NCBI GenBank assembly: GCA_038746605.1
Contig: JBCDKM010000004.1
Span: 1 to 64,000 of the forward strand
Direction: 5' to 3'
Length of the DNA stretch: 64,000 bases
Origin: Rubricoccus sp038746605
GTDB taxonomy: Bacteria > Bacteroidota > Rhodothermia > Rhodothermales > Rubricoccaceae
Numbering within the stretch: the first letter of the stretch is position 1; the number at the start of each line of letters is the position of its first letter. This document shows, piece after piece, positions 51,329-58,864 of this stretch. The notes beneath the pieces were generated by a model. The model was not told the origin of the DNA. It did no database searches and worked only from the letters and a program-made list of their open reading frames with translations. Made by a program: the position numbers and the translations under genes.

Positions 51329-54300
51329 GTGCGCCTCCGTTACTCGGCTGCTCTCCTCGTCGCCCTCGTTTTCCTCGCCGGCTGCGCTACCACGGCCCGA
51401 TACGTCCGGGGTGACGCGACGCCCCCCCTTCCGTCCGTCGAACTCGCCCATACGGTCTTCCTTGTCGGTAACACGGCGGATGCGCGGCCGGAGGTGATGC
51501 GCGCGCTTCGCGCCGATGCCCTCGCGACCGGCAAGGAAAGCGCGGTCGTTTTCCTCGGCGATCTCACGCCGCGAGGGATGGACGAAGACGCCCTCGAGGC
51601 GGAGAGCGTCATCGCTCCAGAGCCGCTCCAGCGGCTCGTGGACGCCGTGGCCGGGTATGAGGGCGAGGTCTACGCCGTCCCCGGCGACCGAGACTGGGCG
51701 AACGGTCCCGATGGCGTGCGCGCCCTCGGCCAGGCGCTGGACCAACTCCTCGGCCGCGAGGAGGTGCTTCTCCCCGGCGACGCCCTCGGTGGCGTCCGCG
51801 AGTTCGAGCTCACCGACGGCCTCCGTCTCTTTGCCATCGACACGGCGTGGTGGCTTCAGAACGACGAGGACCGTCCGGCGGGCGAACTGGAAGACTTCGA
51901 CGTGGCGACACCTGCCGACCTCACCATCGCGCTCCAGGCGCTCATCGCAGACCGCGACGATGACCAGATCCTCGTCGTGGGGCATCACCCGATCCGCTCC
52001 GTGGGCGAGAACGCGGGCTACCGCACCTTCGGCGAGACCCTCTCCAGCTTTGGCCTCGTGCCCGTCCTACGCCAGTCGTTTGGTCTCTCTCGGCAGGACC
52101 TCGCAGCGCCCACGTACCGCGCGATGCGTAATGCACTCGATGGCGTGTTCTCCGGGCGAGGCGCGACGGACTCCAAGCTCACCAACGGGCTCGTCTACGC
52201 CGCCTCGCACGACCGCAGCCTCCAGGTCATCGAGGCCGAACGGTCGCCCGTGACCAAGCAGACGTACCTCGTCAGCGGCGCTGCGGGCGAGACTCAGCCG
52301 ACCGTCGGCGGGCGCGGTGCGGAGTACGCGCACGCCATCCCCGGCTACATGCGCGTCCGCTTCTACGACGACGGTCGCACCTGGGTGGAGGTCGTCGAGA
52401 TGGAGAACGGCGTGCCGATGGTGGCCTATCGGCAGGAAGTCGCGGGTGTCAACCAGGAGCGGTTGGATCCCGAGGTACCCGTGGATCCGTCCGACCTTCC
52501 AGATACGAGCCAGCCCGTCACGATGGCGGCGCAGGACGACTTCGCGACCGGCCCCTTCCGCAACGACGGCATCACACGTCTCTCCTTCGGTGCGGGCTAC
52601 CGCGATGCCTGGGCTACCCCCTTCACCATCGAGGTGCTCGACCTCGGCACCGAGGCGGGCGGACTCACGCCCGTCAAACGAGGCGGGGGCCTCCAGACCA
52701 CCTCGCTCCGCCTCCAGGGCGAGGATGGCTACCAATATGGCCTTCGCCTTCTCGAAAAGAGTGGCCTCGCACAGGTACCGCCTGAGCTTCGTGGCGGTCT
52801 CGTCGGCGATATCGTGCGAGACCAGCGGGCTGCGGCCAACCCCTTCGGCGTGCTCGTCGCTGCCGGACTCGCGGACGCCCTCGACGTGCTCTACCAGCAG
52901 CCCAGGCTCGTCTACGTGCCAGACGACCCCCGCCTCGGTCGCTACCGCGAGACCTTCGCCGACCGACTCGCGCTCTTCGAGATCCGCGCCGATGACGACG
53001 TGTCCGAGGTGCCTGGCCTTCTCGGCGCCGCCGACGTGGTCTCTGCTCAGAAGCTCCGCGAGGAGATGGCCGAGGATCAGGACCACCAAGTGGACCAGCG
53101 CAACTACCTCCGCGCTCGCCTCCTAGACGCCATGCTCGGCGACTGGGACCGCCACGCCGACCAGTGGCGCTGGAACGCCTACGAGCCCGTCGAGCTGGAC
53201 CCGAGTCTGACCGGCGACGCCGCCACACAGGGCAAGATCTACCGGCCCATCCCGCGAGATCGCGACTTCGCGTTCTACCGGCCCGGTGGCATCATGGGCT
53301 TCTTCCTCGCCTACTTCGACGACCGCTTCGAGCCCTACAACCCCGACTTCACGGACACCTACGGCCTCACCTTCAACGGCTTCAAGCAGGACCGCCGGTT
53401 CTTCAGCGCCCTCTCACGCGAGGACTTCGAGGCCGTCGCCCGTGAGATGCAGCGCGAGTTGCCGGACATCGTCATCGAGCGGGCCGTGGCCCGCGTGCCG
53501 CGCGAGATCCGACGCGTCGAAGGCGCCTTCTGGGCCGAGTCGCTCAAGGGCCGTCGCGACGACCTCGTCACCTTCGCGGACCGGCTCTACCGCCTCCACG
53601 CGGATGTGGTCGACATCGTCGGCAGTGATGAGCGTGAACTCGTCGAGGCCGTGCACCAGCCCGGCGGCCATCTGGAGGTCACGATGTACAGCTACAAGCG
53701 ATCCGAGCGAGGCCGTGAGTTGTACCGCCGCACGTTCTCGCCCCGCGAGACCGACGAGGTCCGCCTTTACACCTTTGCCGCGCGAGACCGCGTCATCGTG
53801 CGCGGAGACGGGCCCATTCGGGTGCGCCTCATCGGTGGCGGCGGCGAGGACGAGTTGCAGAGTGAGAGCGGCAATGTCTTCGCCTACGACACGCCCGACG
53901 GCCTGAGCATCGAAGGTCGCGCGCGCGACCGCCGCTCCTCCGATCCAGAGGTCAACAGCTATGACCCCGATGCCTACAAGCCGACGGATGTGGACATGGC
54001 GCCCTTCGTAGGTGCCAACCCCACCGATGGTCTCATCCTCGGCGCGACGCGGACCTACACGGTCTCCGGCTTCCGTCTGGAGCCTGCCGCAGCCACCCAC
54101 ATGGTGTTCGCCAACATCGCGACGGGTACCGGCGGGATCCAAGTCGGCTACACCGGGAGGATGCTGGACGCCCTCCGCAGCTTCGACCTCGACGTAGACG
54201 CGGTGGCGTCTACGCCACGCTACGTGCGCAACTTCTACGGCCTCGGCAACGAGACCGACCTCATCGCGCAGGACCTCGCGCGTGTCCAACTGGCGCAGGT

Positions 54301-55024
54301 TCGTGGCGAGGTGCTCCTCGGTGGCGCGCTCAGTCAGAGTCTGCGGCTCCGCGTCGGACCCAGCGCCCGCTACGTCGATGTGCAGCGCGATACGGTCGAG
54401 TCGGCGGGGGCGCCGGTGCTGATGCTCCCTGTTTCCACCTTCGATGCGCAGCTCCATGCGGGCGGCGCGGCGCGTCTCACGCTGGACCTCACGGACAGCC
54501 GCATCAACCCGCGCCAGGGCATCGAACTCGATGTGCATGCCGCCACCTTCGCAGGTCTCACCGGCGACGCCGGGAACTACTCCCGCCTCGGTGGCGACGT
54601 GCAGGCCTTCGTGCCGTTCAGCCTCTTTCCACAGCTCACCTTGGCGCTCCGTGCAGGTGCAGACCACCGGATCGGAGACTTTCCCTTCTTCGATGGTGCC
54701 ACGCTGGGCGGGGCAACCAACCTGCGCGGGGTGCGCCGCGAGCGCTTCACGGGCCAGACGGCCGCGTTCGGCAATGCCGAGGCTCGCGTCAAGCTCTTCG
54801 ACTTCCGCACCTACGTGCTGCCCATCGAGGTGGGCGCCCTCGGCTTTGGCGACGCAGGGCGCGTCTGGGACGTAGGCGAGAGTGCAGGCGTGTTCGACGA
54901 TCTCCACCTCGGTGTTGGTGGCGGGCTGTGGTTCAACGTACTCGACATGGCGGTCGTCAACGTGACCGTCGCCCGGAGCGACGAGGAGACGCTCGTGACC
55001 TTCGGCGGTGGCTTCCAATACTGA
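51329..55024 (+). CDS. Large lipoprotein: metallophosphoesterase domain fused to BamA/TamA-type barrel
   Basis: 1231 residues, GTG start one base after the previous stop. Lipoprotein signal LVALVFLAGCATT (Cys 19). Residues about 40-310 form a calcineurin-like phosphoesterase domain (VFLVGNTADAR, FLGDLTPRGM, VPGDRDWANG, ILVVGHHPI, ASHDRSLQV). A long middle region contains VPDDPRLGRYRETFADRLAL and KIYRPIPRDRDFAFYRPGG. The C-terminal 400 residues are a surface-antigen/BamA-like beta-barrel (LGGATNLRGVRRERFTGQTA). DLGTEAGG (near residue 440) comes from a palindromic repeat. Proteins of this architecture occur in Bacteroidota; substrate unknown. Confidence 0.85.
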   Translation: MRLRYSAALLVALVFLAGCATTARYVRGDATPPLPSVELAHTVFLVGNTADARPEVMRALRADALATGKESAVVFLGDLTPRGMDEDALEAESVIAPEPLQRLVDAVAGYEGEVYAVPGDRDWANGPDGVRALGQALDQLLGREEVLLPGDALGGVREFELTDGLRLFAIDTAWWLQNDEDRPAGELEDFDVATPADLTIALQALIADRDDDQILVVGHHPIRSVGENAGYRTFGETLSSFGLVPVLRQSFGLSRQDLAAPTYRAMRNALDGVFSGRGATDSKLTNGLVYAASHDRSLQVIEAERSPVTKQTYLVSGAAGETQPTVGGRGAEYAHAIPGYMRVRFYDDGRTWVEVVEMENGVPMVAYRQEVAGVNQERLDPEVPVDPSDLPDTSQPVTMAAQDDFATGPFRNDGITRLSFGAGYRDAWATPFTIEVLDLGTEAGGLTPVKRGGGLQTTSLRLQGEDGYQYGLRLLEKSGLAQVPPELRGGLVGDIVRDQRAAANPFGVLVAAGLADALDVLYQQPRLVYVPDDPRLGRYRETFADRLALFEIRADDDVSEVPGLLGAADVVSAQKLREEMAEDQDHQVDQRNYLRARLLDAMLGDWDRHADQWRWNAYEPVELDPSLTGDAATQGKIYRPIPRDRDFAFYRPGGIMGFFLAYFDDRFEPYNPDFTDTYGLTFNGFKQDRRFFSALSREDFEAVAREMQRELPDIVIERAVARVPREIRRVEGAFWAESLKGRRDDLVTFADRLYRLHADVVDIVGSDERELVEAVHQPGGHLEVTMYSYKRSERGRELYRRTFSPRETDEVRLYTFAARDRVIVRGDGPIRVRLIGGGGEDELQSESGNVFAYDTPDGLSIEGRARDRRSSDPEVNSYDPDAYKPTDVDMAPFVGANPTDGLILGATRTYTVSGFRLEPAAATHMVFANIATGTGGIQVGYTGRMLDALRSFDLDVDAVASTPRYVRNFYGLGNETDLIAQDLARVQLAQVRGEVLLGGALSQSLRLRVGPSARYVDVQRDTVESAGAPVLMLPVSTFDAQLHAGGAARLTLDLTDSRINPRQGIELDVHAATFAGLTGDAGNYSRLGGDVQAFVPFSLFPQLTLALRAGADHRIGDFPFFDGATLGGATNLRGVRRERFTGQTAAFGNAEARVKLFDFRTYVLPIEVGALGFGDAGRVWDVGESAGVFDDLHLGVGGGLWFNVLDMAVVNVTVARSDEETLVTFGGGFQY
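52640..52658. repeat. Short palindromic repeat, copy 23, inside the phosphoesterase-barrel gene
   Basis: Core CCTCGGCACCGAGG (52642-52655), read in frame as DLGTEAG between the phosphoesterase and middle domains. Confidence 0.85.
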
Positions 55025-55033
55025 GCCGTTCAG

Positions 55034-55061
55034 CCCGCCTCGGTGCCTCCGCCGAGGCGGG
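55034..55061. repeat. Palindromic repeat, copy 24, terminator-like
   Basis: CCCGCCTCGG (55034-55043) pairs with CCGAGGCGGG (55052-55061), ten bases after the barrel gene stop. Confidence 0.85.
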
Positions 55062-55135
55062 CGAATGGGGCCGGGCGGCGCTCGGCCCTAGCTTCTCTGC
55101 TCGCACTCCGCGCGAAGCCCCCTCGCGCCTCTCCC

Positions 55136-55945
55136 ATGCCTGACATGCCCACCCGCACCGACGCACCCGATGCCAACGGCACGTCTCCAGCCGACGTCCC
55201 CGTCGCGGGAGTCGTCCCGATGACGGAGGTGGCTCCCGAGGAGGTGGATCCTTCCGCTGTGCAGGCTGTCCAGAAGGCTACCAAGCGAAAGAAGGCCACC
55301 GAAAAAGAGATCAAGGCCACCTACGACGACCTCGGCACCAAACGCGGCGTCGAGACCATGTTTCGGACGGCGTACCGGGTCAACATGGACCTCTCGTCGC
55401 TGGCGGACGCGAAGGCCAACATCATGATCTCCATCAACGGTCTGATCATCTCCATCCTCATCGGTGGCATCTCCTCGCGGGTAGACTCCAACCCGTACCT
55501 GCTCATCCCAGCCACAATCTTTTTGATCGGGTGTCTGGTATCCATCATCTTCGCGGTGTTGGCCGCGCGACCGCGTGTGCAGACGCAGAACGTGACGCTG
55601 GAACAGGTCCGCAACCGGTCGGCCAACCTCCTCTTCTTCGGCAACTTCGCGCACCTCCGGCGCGATGAGTTCGTGGAGGGCATGCGCGAACTGATGGTGG
55701 ACTCGCGGGGTCTCTACGAGTCCATGATGCTCGATATCTACGGCGTTGGCTCCGTGCTGCAGAAGAAGTACACGCTGCTGCGCTGGTCGTACACCCTGTT
55801 CATGATCGCGCTCGTGCTCGGCGTCATCGGGTTTATCGCCGCGATGGGCTACGGCGCCATCGCGCCTGACGCGACCCTGTACACCCCCGCGACTCCGGCC
55901 CCGACGACCCCCGCTCCGACCGCGCCCGGCGGCATCCTCAACTGA
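55136..55945 (+). CDS. PycTM (DUF5706) membrane protein, orphan
   Basis: 269 residues. A disordered N-terminus and a charged stretch (QKATKRKKATEKEIKATYDD) lead into the PycTM/DUF5706 core: MFRTAYRVNMDLSSLADAKA, then two helices (about residues 98-114 and 122-145), a soluble helical segment (NLLFFGNFAHLRRDEFVEGM) and a last membrane helix. PycTM proteins are the membrane effectors of Pycsar anti-phage systems, but many Bacteroidota relatives are not linked to a cyclase. No nucleotide cyclase or HD domain is present here. A TAGCTTCT box is at 55089-55096. The SixA gene follows 11 bases on. Confidence 0.82.
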   Translation: MPDMPTRTDAPDANGTSPADVPVAGVVPMTEVAPEEVDPSAVQAVQKATKRKKATEKEIKATYDDLGTKRGVETMFRTAYRVNMDLSSLADAKANIMISINGLIISILIGGISSRVDSNPYLLIPATIFLIGCLVSIIFAVLAARPRVQTQNVTLEQVRNRSANLLFFGNFAHLRRDEFVEGMRELMVDSRGLYESMMLDIYGVGSVLQKKYTLLRWSYTLFMIALVLGVIGFIAAMGYGAIAPDATLYTPATPAPTTPAPTAPGGILN

Positions 55946-55956
55946 TCCTTCCCGCG

Positions 55957-56577
55957 TTGAAAACGATCCTTCTCTTTCGCCACGGGAAGTCCGATTGGGA
56001 CGCCGACTACGGCCACGACCACGAGCGCCCGCTCGCAGATCGAGGCCGGAAGGGGGCACGCAAGATGGGCCGCTTCCTCGCGACGGCGGGCACACCGCCG
56101 GACCACGCCATCACGTCGACGGCCACCCGCACCCGCCAGACGCTCGCCATCGCGGCCGAACACGGCGGATGGACCGGTCGAGCCACCGTCACGGACGCGC
56201 TCTACGGCGCGAGCCCGGACGACATGCTCCGCGCCATCCACGAGGCGCCTTCCGAGGCGGGCACCATCGTGCTCGTCGGGCACGAGCCGACGATCTCACG
56301 TACCACCTCGCGGCTGATCGGCGGGGGCACCATCGAGATCAAGACCGCCACGATGGTCCGCATCGACGTGGATGTGACGCGATGGTCCGATGTAGCCTTC
56401 GGGCGGGGCGTGCTGGTCTGGATGCTCTCGCCGGGGTTCTTGAAGCCGAACCGCTACCGGAAACTCCAAGAGGCGGTTCAAGACGCGAAGGCCGCAGCGG
56501 AGAAAGCCGCCGAGATTGCGACACCCGACCCCGAGGAGCCGTCGGCCGAGGCAGACTCGCCCGCCTCGGGAGTGTGA
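55957..56577 (+). CDS. sixA: SixA-type histidine phosphatase
   Basis: 206 residues, TTG start (the only family-consistent one). KTILLFRHGKSDWDADYGHD carries the RHG catalytic His, STATRTRQTLAIAAE the second Arg, and IVLVGHEPTIS the second catalytic His. SixA dephosphorylates phosphohistidine on phosphotransfer proteins. A C-terminal extension rich in Ala/Glu is added. It overlaps the next gene (GTGA at 56574-56577). Confidence 0.9.
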   Translation: MKTILLFRHGKSDWDADYGHDHERPLADRGRKGARKMGRFLATAGTPPDHAITSTATRTRQTLAIAAEHGGWTGRATVTDALYGASPDDMLRAIHEAPSEAGTIVLVGHEPTISRTTSRLIGGGTIEIKTATMVRIDVDVTRWSDVAFGRGVLVWMLSPGFLKPNRYRKLQEAVQDAKAAAEKAAEIATPDPEEPSAEADSPASGV

Positions 56578-56900
56578 TCGGCGCTCCCGAGAATCTGGAC
56601 GGTGCATCGCTTGTGCTTCTCCTCGTGGACGACGATGAGGGAACCGCGATGGTGAAGGGTACTCTCCGAGTAGAGGCAGACGGTCTCCACCTTGAGCACA
56701 GAGCGGGGTCCCGTTTTCCTTTGCCTGAGGACACACTCGACCGTCTGCGCCCGGTTGGAGAGGCCCGCATGATTGTGGGCGAGGTGGACTATCTGCTTGT
56801 GCTCAGCATCGGACCCCTGCCGGACGATGCGACGGAGATTCAGCCGACCGGTCTGCGCTGGCCGACGAGCGGAGACTCCTCTTCAACCGACACCGATTGA
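56574..56900 (+). CDS. Small protein of unknown function between SixA and HAD-like genes
   Basis: 108 residues, GTG start inside the SixA stop. The protein is acidic and beta-rich (SLVLLLVDDDEGTAMVKGTL, MIVGEVDYLLVLSIGPLP) with no recognised motif. Its stop touches the next gene, so the three form a coupled unit. The overlaps on both sides are the main evidence that it is real. Confidence 0.6.
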   Translation: MIGAPENLDGASLVLLLVDDDEGTAMVKGTLRVEADGLHLEHRAGSRFPLPEDTLDRLRPVGEARMIVGEVDYLLVLSIGPLPDDATEIQPTGLRWPTSGDSSSTDTD

Positions 56901-56905
56901 TCGCG

Positions 56906-57223
56906 ATGGCTCGCTCCTTCGTTCTCTATGTTGATGTGGACGATACGTTCGTGCGGAGCAGCAGCCATGCGCGTCTCCCGATGCCGGAGGTCCTCGGCGC
57001 GATCCGGCGTCTCCATCGCGAGGGCGCCACACTGTATTGCTGGAGTAGCGGCGGAGGCGAATATGCCCGGCAGAGCGCAGAAGAGTTCGGCGTGGCGGAC
57101 TGCTTCGTGGCCTTCCTCCCGAAGCCCGATGTGCTGATCGACGATGTGGCGATAGCGGACTGGCGACAGCTGCGGCACGTCCATCCCAACGCAGTGTCGG
57201 AGCTGCGCCTCCTGGAGCGCTGA
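56906..57223 (+). CDS. HAD-like small hydrolase
   Basis: 105 residues. The N-terminal SFVLYVDVDDTFVR contains the DxDxT nucleophile motif of the HAD superfamily; LYCWSSGGGEYARQSAEEFG holds the motif II Ser and KPDVLIDDVAI motif III/IV with the Lys and Asp pair. Very short, with no cap domain, so a small-molecule or peptide phosphatase is likely. ATG 56906 chosen; a TTG at 56897 overlapping the previous stop would add three residues. Confidence 0.75.
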   Translation: MARSFVLYVDVDDTFVRSSSHARLPMPEVLGAIRRLHREGATLYCWSSGGGEYARQSAEEFGVADCFVAFLPKPDVLIDDVAIADWRQLRHVHPNAVSELRLLER

Positions 57224-57236
57224 CGCCCGGCTCTCC

Positions 57237-57256
57237 CCGCCTCGGTACCGAGGCGG
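57237..57256. repeat. Short palindromic repeat, copy 25 (consensus)
   Basis: CCGCCTCGGTACCGAGGCGG, between the convergent ends of the HAD-like gene and the 487-residue protein gene. Confidence 0.95.
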
Positions 57257-57262
57257 AGGGGG

Positions 57263-58726
57263 TCAGGCGGCGACGGCCCGCTGCGCCTCGGCCCAACGCG
57301 CGGCTTCCGCGAGCGTCATCGCGCCCGTAAGGTTGCTGCCATGGTGTGGCTCCACGTGCACATCGCCGAGGTACACGTCGCCACCCTCCATCGCGCCGCC
57401 GAGCGCTGCCAGCTTGCCGACGAGCGCGAACGCGGCCGATTGCGGCGTGGAGCACGAGACCGGTGGGTTGTCCTGTCCGTGGCTCACGAAGCCGGGCGGT
57501 GTGGCGCCAGTCTGGGGATAGTCGTGCCAGTGGGCCAGCGCGAAGCCATCCGTGGCGAGAGTACGCGCGAAGGCATCCTTCGGGTCTCGGGCAGCGAGCA
57601 CGGCCGCGGCGATGGCGTTGCCAGCGGCGTGTGCGAGGATCGCGAGCGTGTCGTACGAGGGGCGCGTGTGGGCGGTATCCGTACCCTGGGGCGTGTCGAA
57701 GAGGATCCGGCCGCGCGCGAGCGTGAGGCAGACGAGGTCGGTCTCGGGGACGAGATGGGTCTTGTCGCAGCCGGATCGGGTGCAGAGGACGGACACGCCC
57801 GGTACGTCCACGAGCCAGTCTGTCCCGCCGACACGCGCGCAGGCGGTCCAGACGCCGTCGAGATCGCGCACCGGCTGATCGTGCCAGTCGAGCGCGCGGA
57901 CCTCGTCTGGGGCGCTTTTCAACTGACGGGCGGTTGTAACACGAAGGGACAGTTGGCGCGCGAGGAAGCCGTAGCTCATGCCCGTCCGCTGGTCCAGGTA
58001 CGCCGCGACGATGCGGCGGAAGAACCGATTTCGATAGTCCAGCGCATCCAACGAGGTGTGCGCGAGCATCAGGGCGCTCGCATCCCACGCCCTCGCGCCT
58101 TCCACGAAGTCCTCCACCTCGGCGCCGAGGCGGGACAGGTCGAGCGCGCCGGGGCGGACGGTGATGGTCTCGGGGTCCGGCGGTTTCACCTGCGCGGCGA
58201 GCTTGGGGACGAGCGCGTCTCGCACATCGCGGTCCAGGTCGTCTACGGAGCCGCAGCGGATGACGGCGCCGTTCATCGTGCAGACCGTCCAGCGCCCGCC
58301 GTGGACGAAGATGGGGATGTGCGTCAGGTTCCACGCGAGGACGCCCACGATGCCGTCCAGCGTCTCTTGCAACCCGGCCTCGGGCGCGACGGGCGGCTCG
58401 CGATCGTACAGTGCCACGAGTGGGTTGCGGTAAAGGCTGCTCACGCGCCGGATGGCGAGCGCCTCGTCCGGCCCCTCGCCCTGCTCCACCACGACGATCC
58501 CTTCGCGGATCTTGCCGTTCGGTCCGAGTGTGGCCTCGTACGGAATGACCTCTGCGCCGAGCGCGGCCAGGGACTGGCGCAGGCTGTCCGCGAAGGTGTC
58601 GAGCGCAGGGCTCCTCCCATGCGGCGGGAGGAACGTGATCCGTAGCTCCGCGGCCATCTCGGGTGGGGCGAGAGGCGCGTCATCGGACAGCCCGAGGAGG
58701 CGGTAGGCGAGGCGTGCGTTGTTCAC
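57263..58726 (-). CDS. Large soluble protein of unknown function
   Basis: 487 residues, GTG start, no signal peptide or membrane helix. Distinct stretches are FLPPHGRSPALDTFADSLRQ, IREGIVVVEQGEGPDE, VLAWNLTHIPIFVHGGRWTV, VSVLCTRSGCDKTHLVPETD and ALAHWHDYPQTGATPPGFVS. I do not recognise a family or catalytic motif. RLGAEVED near residue 200 is encoded by a palindromic repeat. It is a single-gene unit. TAGGTTCG lies four bases upstream of the start codon on the minus strand. Confidence 0.75.
   Translation of the reverse strand: MNNARLAYRLLGLSDDAPLAPPEMAAELRITFLPPHGRSPALDTFADSLRQSLAALGAEVIPYEATLGPNGKIREGIVVVEQGEGPDEALAIRRVSSLYRNPLVALYDREPPVAPEAGLQETLDGIVGVLAWNLTHIPIFVHGGRWTVCTMNGAVIRCGSVDDLDRDVRDALVPKLAAQVKPPDPETITVRPGALDLSRLGAEVEDFVEGARAWDASALMLAHTSLDALDYRNRFFRRIVAAYLDQRTGMSYGFLARQLSLRVTTARQLKSAPDEVRALDWHDQPVRDLDGVWTACARVGGTDWLVDVPGVSVLCTRSGCDKTHLVPETDLVCLTLARGRILFDTPQGTDTAHTRPSYDTLAILAHAAGNAIAAAVLAARDPKDAFARTLATDGFALAHWHDYPQTGATPPGFVSHGQDNPPVSCSTPQSAAFALVGKLAALGGAMEGGDVYLGDVHVEPHHGSNLTGAMTLAEAARWAEAQRAVAA
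58114..58133. repeat. Short palindromic repeat, copy 26, inside the 487-residue protein gene
   Basis: CCACCTCGGCGCCGAGGCGG; on the minus strand it reads SRLGAEV. Confidence 0.85.
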
Positions 58727-58864
58727 GGCGCGAACCTACGCACCTGACCCCTCGGTGGTACCGGTCAGGCTACTGTGCTCATCGCGGGTCGTACGAGGTC
58801 GCAAGGAGGGGGCTGTGACTGGGGGCGTCCTTCGTAGCCGCCCGTACCGGCTGTGTGTAGGAGT

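Noticed and set aside
55136..57223. A complete Pycsar or other cyclic-nucleotide defence operon
   Set aside because: No cyclase or nucleotide-sensing partner is encoded next to the PycTM protein, so only an orphan can be claimed.
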